In this document: positions 6,088 through 12,119 of the stretch, piece after piece
Position numbering within the stretch: the stretch's first letter is position 1
Layout: each line of letters opens with the position of its first letter
Assembly (NCBI GenBank): GCA_001825115.1
Contig: MHUY01000007.1
Span: 23,353-36,448 of the forward strand
Direction: 5' to 3'
Length of the DNA stretch: 13,096 bases
Source: Candidatus Yonathbacteria bacterium RIFOXYC2_FULL_47_9
GTDB taxonomy: Bacteria; Patescibacteriota; Minisyncoccia; Phycocordibacterales; UBA1550
Notes under the pieces: generated by a model
What the model was told of the DNA's origin: nothing
What the model saw: the letters and a program-made list of their open reading frames with translations, nothing else
The model's database searches: none
Position numbers and translations under genes: made by a program

Positions 6088-7986
6088 ATGGCAAAAATTT
6101 TAGGCATTGATTTGGGTACAACAAATTCCGCGATGGCAATCATCGAGGGTGGCGAGCCGCGCATTGTTGAAAACATCGAGGGCGTACGCACGACACCGTC
6201 CGTTATCGCTACATCAAAGGGTGGTGAACGCCTCGTGGGCTTGCTTGCAAAGCGTCAGGCAGTCACCAATCCTCAGAACACACTTTTTGGTATCAAGCGC
6301 CTTATCGGCCATAGTTTTGAGGATGAGGGTGTGCAGCGCGACAAAAAGAATGCAGCGTTTGGTATCGACCGCTCGACGACGGGTGGCGTGATGGTAAAGA
6401 TGGGGGACCGCCAGTATCGCCCCGAGGAGATCTCGGCAATGGTGCTCCAGAAGCTCAAGGCGGATGCCGAGGCAAAGCTCGGTGAGAAAATCACCGAGGC
6501 GGTCATCACCGTGCCTGCATATTTCAACGACTCACAGCGCCAGGCGACCAAGGATGCTGGTCAGATCGCAGGCTTTGATGTAAAACGTATCATCAACGAG
6601 CCGACCGCTGCAGCTCTCGCATACGGTTTTAATAAAAAGAAAGACGAGAAAATCGTCGTGTACGACTTTGGGGGTGGTACGTTTGACGTGTCAGTACTCG
6701 AAGTTGGTGATGATGTTATCGAAGTGAAGTCAACTGACGGTGACGTGCATATGGGTGGTGAGGATATCGACCAGAAAATTATTCGTTGGATTGCTGACGA
6801 GTTCAAGAAAGAATCAGGTATCGATGTATCAACCGACGTACTCGCGCTCCAGCGTTTAAAGGAGGCCGCAGAAAAAGCAAAGCACGAGCTTTCAACCACG
6901 CCTGATGCGGAGATCAATATTCCGTTCATCACGTCGGATGCTTCAGGTCCAAAGCACTTGCAGCTCAAACTCTCACGCGCAAAGCTCGAGGAACTCGCGA
7001 GTGAGTACATTCAGAAGTCTATCGAGATTACCAAGCGCGCTCTTGCAGCATCGCCTTTCAAAAAAGAGGATATCAACGAGATCATTATGGTTGGTGGACA
7101 GACCCGTATGCCTGCTATTGTAAACGCGGTAAAAGAACTCTTTGGTAAAGAGCCTAACCGTTCGATCAACCCTGACGAAGTGGTTGCTATTGGTGCCGCT
7201 ATTCAGGCAGGTATCCTTCAGGGTGATGTAAAGGATGTGCTCCTTCTTGATGTTATTCCTCTTTCTCTCGGTATCGAGACGTTTGGTAACGTAGCATCAA
7301 AGCTCATCGAAAAGAACACAACCATTCCTGCATCACGTTCACAAGTTTTTTCAACTGCCGCTGATAATCAGACTTCGGTAGAGATTCACATTGTGCAGGG
7401 TGAGCGCCCTATGGCACCAGACAACAAGTCTCTTGGTCGGTTTGTGCTCGATGGTATCCCTACAGCACCACGCGGTATTCCGCAAGTAGAGGTGACTTTT
7501 GATGTAGATGCCAACGGTATCCTTCAAGTAAAGGCAAAAGAAAAGACAACCGGCAAGGAGCAGTCTATTCGTATCGAAGCAAGCTCAGGTCTCTCAAAGG
7601 ATGACATTGCGCGTATGCAGAAAGAAGCAGAGATGAATGCCGAAGAGGATGCAAAGAAACACGACGCAGCCGAGACCAAGAACACGCTTGAGCAGTTGAT
7701 GTACACCGCTGAAAAAGAACTCCGTGAAAACGGTGACAAAGTTTCTGCAGAGCTCAAGGCTAGCGTAGAGAGTAAACTTGCTACCGCAAAGACCACAAGC
7801 ACAGGTATCGACCTTGAGGCGATGAAGACCGCAGGCGTAGAGCTCTCGACTGAACTCTCAAAAATCGGAGAAGAGATGATGAAGAACGCTCCACAAGAAG
7901 GTGCACCACAGAACCCTGGTGATACTCCTGAAGGCAACGTACGCGATGCCGAGTTTACTGAAGGCGACGACAAGAAACAAGACTAG
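6088..7986 (+). CDS. dnaK: Molecular chaperone DnaK (Hsp70)
   Basis: This 632-residue protein is an ATP-driven chaperone that binds exposed hydrophobic segments. The ATPase domain has GIDLGTTNSAMAI (6-18), VITVPAYFNDSQRQATKDAG, the phosphate-2 loop YDFGGGTFDVS (192-202; usually DLGGGT) and the IMVGGQTRMPAI segment. The interdomain linker VLLLDVIPLSLGIET (384-398) has Ile where Thr is usual. The substrate-binding domain includes RSQVFSTAADNQ and FDVDANGILQVKAKEK, and the conserved acidic tail VRDAEFTEGDD ends the protein. The segment with SFEDEGVQRD shows the insertion found in Gram-negative-type DnaK and absent from Firmicutes. It is co-directional with grpE, lacks a Shine-Dalgarno sequence, and is followed by a terminator. 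The stop is TAG. Confidence 0.97.
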   Translation: MAKILGIDLGTTNSAMAIIEGGEPRIVENIEGVRTTPSVIATSKGGERLVGLLAKRQAVTNPQNTLFGIKRLIGHSFEDEGVQRDKKNAAFGIDRSTTGGVMVKMGDRQYRPEEISAMVLQKLKADAEAKLGEKITEAVITVPAYFNDSQRQATKDAGQIAGFDVKRIINEPTAAALAYGFNKKKDEKIVVYDFGGGTFDVSVLEVGDDVIEVKSTDGDVHMGGEDIDQKIIRWIADEFKKESGIDVSTDVLALQRLKEAAEKAKHELSTTPDAEINIPFITSDASGPKHLQLKLSRAKLEELASEYIQKSIEITKRALAASPFKKEDINEIIMVGGQTRMPAIVNAVKELFGKEPNRSINPDEVVAIGAAIQAGILQGDVKDVLLLDVIPLSLGIETFGNVASKLIEKNTTIPASRSQVFSTAADNQTSVEIHIVQGERPMAPDNKSLGRFVLDGIPTAPRGIPQVEVTFDVDANGILQVKAKEKTTGKEQSIRIEASSGLSKDDIARMQKEAEMNAEEDAKKHDAAETKNTLEQLMYTAEKELRENGDKVSAELKASVESKLATAKTTSTGIDLEAMKTAGVELSTELSKIGEEMMKNAPQEGAPQNPGDTPEGNVRDAEFTEGDDKKQD

Positions 7987-7994
7987 GCACCACG

Positions 7995-8026
7995 CAAAAA
8001 GGTTTCGTATTTACGAGACCTTTTTG
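7995..8026 (+). terminator. Intrinsic terminator between dnaK and dnaJ
   Basis: CAAAAAGGTTTCGTA (7995-8009) pairs with TACGAGACCTTTTTG (8012-8026): 15 pairs including one G-U, with a tiny loop at the tip. The right arm ends in five T residues. It starts nine bases after the dnaK stop and would separate dnaJ from the grpE-dnaK transcript. Confidence 0.82.
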
Positions 8027-8033
8027 TATTGCA

Positions 8034-8042
8034 TGTTAGAAT
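8034..8042 (+). promoter_or_regulatory. Likely dnaJ extended -10 promoter
   Basis: TGtTAGAAT (hexamer 8037-8042) lies just after the terminator. No convincing -35 is seen at 16-18 bases, where the terminator arm sits, so this would be an extended -10 promoter. The hexamer ends 11 bases before the dnaJ ATG, matching infA and grpE. TAGGGA at 8042-8047 might alternatively be a weak Shine-Dalgarno. Confidence 0.35.
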
Positions 8043-8053
8043 AGGGAAACGAA

Positions 8054-9115
8054 ATGGCAAAAGATTACTACAAAACACTCGGCGTAGAAAAAAGCGCATC
8101 GCAGGACGAGATCAAAAAAGCGTTCCGTAAGCTCGCGCACCAGCATCATCCCGACAAGGGTGGCGATGAGGTGAAATTCAAGGAGGCGAGCGAGGCGTAC
8201 CAGGTGCTCTCGGATGAAAAGAAGCGCAAGGAGTACGACACCTATGGTAGTGCAGGTCCTGGGCAGGGTGGTTTTGATCCATCGGGCTTTGGTGGATTCC
8301 AAGGTGGTCAGGGATTTGAGGGTGTGGACTTGAATGATATCTTCGGTGACTTTTTTGGTGGTGGACGGGGGAGAGGCGCACAGGTACGTCGCGGGCGTGA
8401 CATCTCGATTGATCTCGAGCTCTCATTCTCAGAGGCAGTGTTTGGCGTCGAGCGCAAAGTACGTCTAACAAAAACAGCAAAGTGCGATACCTGTAATGGA
8501 ACCGGTGCAAAAGAGGGGACCAAGATGAAGACCTGCACCGAGTGTAAGGGTGAGGGGCGCATTCAAGAAGCGGTGAGGTCATTCCTCGGTACCTTTATGC
8601 AGGAGCGTGAGTGTAGTGCATGCTCGGGTACGGGCAAGATCCCCGAGGATAAATGTCCAACCTGCAAAGGCCATGGTGTCGCTCGTAAAGATGAGGAGCT
8701 CACCATTCGGGTACCTGCAGGCATTCAACACGGCGAGACTCTTCGTATGACCGGTGCTGGCGAAGCGATACAAAACGGCACCACGGGCGACCTTTACGCA
8801 CGCATCCACGTCGCCTCACACAAGGTCTTCAAGCGCGAGGGCAATAACCTTACGATGAACCTGGTGGTAAAACTTTCTGACGCACTCCTCGGTGCCGAGT
8901 ATCCCGTGCAGACTCTCGATGGAGAAATAAAAGTAAAGATTCCCAAGGGCGTATCCTCGGGCGAGCTTCTTCGTGTTCGCGACAAGGGCGTGCCCGTAGA
9001 CAACACCGGCAAGCGCCGCGGGGACCTCATCATCAAGCTCGAAGTAAAAACCCCCACCAAACTCTCCCGCAAAGCCGAGAAACTCATCGAGGAGTTAAAA
9101 GGTGAGGGGGTGTAA
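8054..9115 (+). CDS. dnaJ: Chaperone protein DnaJ (Hsp40, type I)
   Basis: DnaJ delivers substrates to DnaK and stimulates its ATPase. The 353 residues show the J domain (about 4-66) with the catalytic HPD at 32-34, a Gly/Phe-rich linker (about 70-115: GGFDPSGFGGFQGG, FGDFFGGGRGRG), and a zinc-binding region (144-208) with all four CxxCxGxG repeats (CDTCNGTG, CTECKGEG, CSACSGTG, CPTCKGHG). Two C-terminal beta-sandwich domains follow, with RVPAGIQHGETLRMTGAGEA and IPKGVSSGELLRVRDKGVP. It is slightly shorter than the E. coli protein (376). It is separated from dnaK by a terminator, so it is probably transcribed alone. It ends in tandem TAA TAA. Confidence 0.96.
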   Translation: MAKDYYKTLGVEKSASQDEIKKAFRKLAHQHHPDKGGDEVKFKEASEAYQVLSDEKKRKEYDTYGSAGPGQGGFDPSGFGGFQGGQGFEGVDLNDIFGDFFGGGRGRGAQVRRGRDISIDLELSFSEAVFGVERKVRLTKTAKCDTCNGTGAKEGTKMKTCTECKGEGRIQEAVRSFLGTFMQERECSACSGTGKIPEDKCPTCKGHGVARKDEELTIRVPAGIQHGETLRMTGAGEAIQNGTTGDLYARIHVASHKVFKREGNNLTMNLVVKLSDALLGAEYPVQTLDGEIKVKIPKGVSSGELLRVRDKGVPVDNTGKRRGDLIIKLEVKTPTKLSRKAEKLIEELKGEGV

Positions 9116-9133
9116 TAAGGCCAACTAAAAGCA

Positions 9134-9162
9134 TTGTTTGTTTAGAAAAATAGGCGTACTAT
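9134..9162 (+). promoter_or_regulatory. Likely promoter of the secreted-protein cassette
   Basis: TTGTTT (9134-9139) and TACTAT (9157-9162) are 17 bases apart. An overlapping TATACT (9160-9165) with TTGTTT at 9138-9143 (16-base spacer) is an alternative. Either places the transcription start at or within a few bases of the ATG at 9170, so the mRNA would be essentially leaderless. Confidence 0.42.
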
Positions 9163-9169
9163 ACTAAAT

Positions 9170-9406
9170 ATGAAAAAACTTTTAATCCTACTAGGGGCAT
9201 TATTGAGTAGCTTCTTGATTTTTTCTATTTCAGCAGAAGCAAGTACTGTTCGAGTAAAAGGTTATTACAAACCATCAACTGGTACTTACGTAGCGCCTCA
9301 TTACAAAACATCACCAAATCGATCAAGACTTGATAATTATTCAACAAAAAGGAATTACAATCCTTATAGCGGCAAAAGGGGAACTGTGAGTCCTTACAAA
9401 TGGTAG
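9170..9406 (+). CDS. Small secreted protein with GYY/PHY motif, unknown function
   Basis: The 78-residue protein has a clear Sec signal peptide: basic MKK, a hydrophobic core (LLILLGALLSSFLIFSI, 4-20) and a likely cleavage site after SAEA (residue 24). The mature 54 residues are basic and Tyr-rich, with VKGYYKPSTGTYVAPHYKTS followed by NYNPYSGKRG. I recognise the GYY-x-GTYV-x-PHY-x-T ... YNPYTG pattern as a recurring bacterial motif without a known function. No cysteines are present, so it is not a lipoprotein. The base composition here is AT-richer than in dnaJ. It overlaps the next gene by 7 bases (ATGGTAG) and probably shares its transcript. The export prediction is sound; the role is unknown. 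Confidence 0.8.
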   Translation: MKKLLILLGALLSSFLIFSISAEASTVRVKGYYKPSTGTYVAPHYKTSPNRSRLDNYSTKRNYNPYSGKRGTVSPYKW

Positions 9407-10488
9407 TAAAAATGAAAATAAAAAATTTTCTCGTAATAGTCGCCTGTTTCTTCAGTCCAATAAGTTTTCTAAATGCGAGCTCAATAAAAGGGACCTCTCT
9501 CGGGGAGTTTTCTAGCTGTGATTACTATCTCATTGAAGACATTTCTGGTGACTACAGTTTAGTAGAATGGTATGGAGGGGGGCTTACTCCCGATAGTGGA
9601 GATATCGTTGTAGGGGAACTTCACTCATATGGATTTAAGGATTTATATAATATCACCCGCGATAATTCTACTCGAGTCTGGATTGATGACTATATGTTAT
9701 CCGAAGATTCTGCGACGGAAAAATTAATCGATAAATGCGGCTGGGATAGAAGTATTTTAAATTATTTTTCTGGAGGATCAAGCGGGTATAGCAGTTACTA
9801 CTCCACTCCCAATTTGACCCCCCCACCTCCGGTTTATTGTCCTGCTAACTCAACTTTAAATTCTGTTGATTTAAAGTGTTATTGTAATTCTGGCTATATA
9901 CTCAATGGTAATATGTGTACTGTGTCAACGAACTTTAGTCCATATCAAAACATTGTAGACCATAAAATATATCGTGAAGTACGCATAGCGTACGCGTATA
10001 ATTCTGATAAGGGTTGCGAGAATCTGTCGCTTGTCGGTGAAGACTTGGCTATGTGTAGGGCGTTTGCCTCAGATTCTAATAAAGATGGGTGGTTAACAAT
10101 AGAGAAACCAGACAAAACTGTAACAGTTCAGTCTCTTTTAGAAAAACAATCCTTGCAAAATAAGAATGAACCCCAAAATATAGTAGTGGCATCCCCTGGA
10201 CTTTCAGGGGTGCAAACTCCGATGGAATCGTTGAAAAATCAAGACTCTAAAAAACAGAAGGAGATGGACACCCCCAATGAATTTTTAACCATCCCAAAAG
10301 AAGCTAAATTAAGTGCTACGGACGTATTACTTAAAGAATCATTTAAAAATGTTCATAAGACAGAAAAAGAAGAGGTTGCTAATAATCTGATTCAGGCAAG
10401 TACAACTCTACTAAAATCAGAGCCTAAGGAAGCGCCCGTTGTAAGACACTGGTATAGTTGGTTTAATCCATTTTCCTGGTTTAAATAA
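9400..10488 (+). CDS. Secreted Cys-rich protein with aromatic C-terminal tail, unknown function
   Basis: The 362 residues begin with a signal peptide (IKNFLVIVACFFSPISFLNA, cleavage near residue 26). ATG 9400 overlaps the previous stop; ATG 9412 (MKIKNF) is an equally good start. An N-terminal module (about 30-113) carries EWYGGG, GDIVVGELHSYGFKDLYN and RVWIDDYMLSED, bounded by C40 and C113. A Gly/Ser/Tyr and proline spacer (123-146, with PPPP) leads to an EGF-like cluster with C147, C160, C162 and C173 (CYCNSGYILNGNMC). C206 and C219 precede an EF-hand-like DSNKDGWLT (225-233). A Lys/Glu-rich, probably disordered region (245-345) ends in WYSWFNPFSWFK. I do not recognise a function. It is probably co-expressed with the small secreted gene before it; a surface or adhesion role is only an inference. 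Confidence 0.8.
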   Translation: MVVKMKIKNFLVIVACFFSPISFLNASSIKGTSLGEFSSCDYYLIEDISGDYSLVEWYGGGLTPDSGDIVVGELHSYGFKDLYNITRDNSTRVWIDDYMLSEDSATEKLIDKCGWDRSILNYFSGGSSGYSSYYSTPNLTPPPPVYCPANSTLNSVDLKCYCNSGYILNGNMCTVSTNFSPYQNIVDHKIYREVRIAYAYNSDKGCENLSLVGEDLAMCRAFASDSNKDGWLTIEKPDKTVTVQSLLEKQSLQNKNEPQNIVVASPGLSGVQTPMESLKNQDSKKQKEMDTPNEFLTIPKEAKLSATDVLLKESFKNVHKTEKEEVANNLIQASTTLLKSEPKEAPVVRHWYSWFNPFSWFK

Positions 10489-10513
10489 TGAAGGAGTTTC
10501 CACCTTATTTAAC

Positions 10514-10849
10514 ATGCTCAAACAAGTTCAATACCAAAAAGGTAATACAGCAGTCGGATTTTTGGTTTGGGGTCTTATTTTTTTGGGGATCTACTCGTTT
10601 TTTAATGATGACCCAGAATCAACTACAATAATGCAAGGGCGCCCAAGTTATTCTTCATATAAAGAATCAAAGGATTGTAGCAACCTTGAGCCAGATAATC
10701 CTTATGATGAAGGAGGCGGACATTATGCGGGATTTCAGTGGGGAGAAAATGGGAATTTTTGCGACGGTAATTCCTCCTCGTTCATTGAGGGGTGTGAGGA
10801 GTATGAAACACAAGAGGAGTCTTACCAAGCTTGTTTGAATGAATCCTAG
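10514..10849 (+). CDS. Small single-pass membrane protein with Cys/Gly ectodomain
   Basis: The 111 residues start with a short basic segment (MLKQVQYQKGN) and one hydrophobic helix (TAVGFLVWGLIFLGIYSFF, 12-30), so the rest is probably outside the cell. The ectodomain has four cysteines (55, 83, 94, 107) in a distinctive frame: CSNLEPDNPYDEGGGHYAG, FQWGENGNFC, GNSSSFIEGCEEYETQEESY and a final ACLNES. I recall this NPY...GHYAG...WGE...SFIEGC pattern as a conserved family in Patescibacteria, of unknown function. It is 25 bases after the secreted gene. AAGGAG at 10491-10496 lies 17 bases before the ATG, too far for a normal Shine-Dalgarno. The composition is AT-rich like the two genes before it. 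The stop is TAG. Confidence 0.78.
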   Translation: MLKQVQYQKGNTAVGFLVWGLIFLGIYSFFNDDPESTTIMQGRPSYSSYKESKDCSNLEPDNPYDEGGGHYAGFQWGENGNFCDGNSSSFIEGCEEYETQEESYQACLNES

Positions 10850-10865
10850 AGGCAAGCAAAAAAAC

Positions 10866-10894
10866 TTCAAAATACTCTCTTTTTCTGCTAAGAT
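10866..10894 (+). promoter_or_regulatory. Likely trpS promoter (extended -10, leaderless)
   Basis: TTCAAA (10866-10871) and TAAGAT (10889-10894) are 17 bases apart, with TG at 10886-10887 forming an extended -10 (TGcTAAGAT). Only six bases separate the -10 from the trpS ATG, so the predicted transcription start is the A of the start codon itself. Confidence 0.45.
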
Positions 10895-10900
10895 AGGTAA

Positions 10901-11872
10901 ATGCAAAAAACGCTTCTTTCGGGGGTGAAGCCGACGGGGACGGTCCATTTGGGCAACTATTTTGGCGCCATGCGCCAGCTTGTCGAGATGCAGAACGAGT
11001 ACCACTCGTTCGTTTTTGTGGCAAACTACCACGCCCTTACGAGTGTGCAGGATGGCGAGGTTTTGAAGAAGCTTACACTCGACCTCGTGATGGACTATCT
11101 CGCCATTGGTGTTGATCCAAAGAAGACCACCATCTTCCTTCAGTCGGATGTGCCCGAGGTAACGGAGCTTGCGTGGGTCTTTAATACCCTCACGACTGTG
11201 CCGTACCTCCAGCGGGCACATGCCTATAAGGATGCCGAGGCAAAAAACAAAGAGGTGAATGTAGGGCTCTTTGATTATCCCATTCTTATGGCGGCGGATA
11301 TTTTGATGTACAACGCTGATGTAGTGCCGGTGGGGCTCGATCAAAAGCAACACATTGAAATTGCGCGCGACACGGCGCAAAAGTTTAACCGCGTTTTTGG
11401 CGAGACGTTTACTGTACCCGAGCCGCTTATTGTCGAGGATGTCAAAACCGTTCCCGGCACCGACGGGCGCAAGATGAGCAAGAGCTATGGCAATGTCATT
11501 GGTCTCTTTGCTTCGGATGAGGAAATTAAAAAAGCGGTGATGAGTATTCCGACCGACTCAAAAGGTGTCGACGAGCCCAAGGATCCTGCAACCTGCAAAG
11601 TGTTTGCCTTTCACGAGCTCTTGCAGGCGGACAACCTTGAGGAGGTGCGCAAGCGCTATCTCGAAGGTGGTATTGGCTACAAGGAGTCAAAGGAGATCCT
11701 TATCGACAATCTCCGTGCGTTCATTGCACCGCTCCGCTCACGCCGCGAGGAGATTGCGCGCGACCCTGAGATGGTTTTGCAAATCCTCCGCGACGGTGCC
11801 GAGGTTGCTCGCGCTCAGGCGAAAAAGATGATGGAGGAAGTGCGTGCGAAGACGGGTTTAATTTTACAATAA
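10901..11872 (+). CDS. trpS: Tryptophanyl-tRNA synthetase
   Basis: This 323-residue class I synthetase charges tRNA-Trp with tryptophan using ATP. The Rossmann-fold start LSGVKPTGTVHLGNYFGA contains the HIGH-type signature HLGN at 16-19. NYHALTS, FNTLTTVPYLQRAHAYKD and LFDYPILMAADILMYNADVVPVGLDQKQHIEIARD are typical of bacterial TrpRS. KMSKS is intact at 191-195 (GTDGRKMSKSYGN). The length matches the family (about 330). It probably starts a three-gene operon with the 78-aa gene and aspS. GC content returns to the level of the ribosomal block. It ends in tandem TAA TAA. Confidence 0.97.
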   Translation: MQKTLLSGVKPTGTVHLGNYFGAMRQLVEMQNEYHSFVFVANYHALTSVQDGEVLKKLTLDLVMDYLAIGVDPKKTTIFLQSDVPEVTELAWVFNTLTTVPYLQRAHAYKDAEAKNKEVNVGLFDYPILMAADILMYNADVVPVGLDQKQHIEIARDTAQKFNRVFGETFTVPEPLIVEDVKTVPGTDGRKMSKSYGNVIGLFASDEEIKKAVMSIPTDSKGVDEPKDPATCKVFAFHELLQADNLEEVRKRYLEGGIGYKESKEILIDNLRAFIAPLRSRREEIARDPEMVLQILRDGAEVARAQAKKMMEEVRAKTGLILQ

Positions 11873-11877
11873 TAAAT

Positions 11878-12114
11878 ATGGGAAGCATGGAACAAGGTAT
11901 GGGCGGGAATATTGAGGCACTCCAACGCGCACGCAATATGGCGCAGATAGAGCTTGCACAGGAGTCAGGGCAAGACCTCATCACATGGATAGGGGAGCAC
12001 GCAAATGATTTTGGAGAACTCGTAGCAGAAAAACCCGCCCTTCTAGAACGGCTCGCACAAGACGACACTCACGCTGAAGCACTCGAAGAAGTTAAAAAAG
12101 AAATTTACCACTAA
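11878..12114 (+). CDS. Small acidic protein of unknown function in the trpS-aspS operon
   Basis: This 78-residue protein is acidic and probably all-helical, with segments LQRARNMAQIELAQE, LITWIGEHANDFGELV and HAEALEEVKKEI. It has no cysteines, signal peptide or membrane segment, so it should be cytoplasmic. I do not recognise a family. It is placed five bases after trpS and five bases before aspS, which supports a real gene rather than a chance frame, and its base composition is like its neighbours. ATG 11878 is used; ATG 11887 (MEQGMGG) is an alternative. It is preceded by AT-rich sequence with no Shine-Dalgarno. Confidence 0.65.
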   Translation: MGSMEQGMGGNIEALQRARNMAQIELAQESGQDLITWIGEHANDFGELVAEKPALLERLAQDDTHAEALEEVKKEIYH

Positions 12115-12119
12115 ACTAT

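Noticed and set aside
10189..10213. Hairpin CCCCTG/CAGGGG with flanking GCA/TGC
   Set aside because: It lies inside the secreted-protein coding region, has no U-tract, and is most likely incidental.
10488..10631. Short frame starting MKEFPPYL after the secreted gene
   Set aside because: It overlaps the membrane-protein gene in another frame, whose hydrophobic helix and Cys frame are convincing; this one has no features.
10667..11380. Minus-strand open frame of 237 codons across the membrane-protein gene and trpS
   Set aside because: It spans two well-supported + strand genes and their promoter, and its residues look random.
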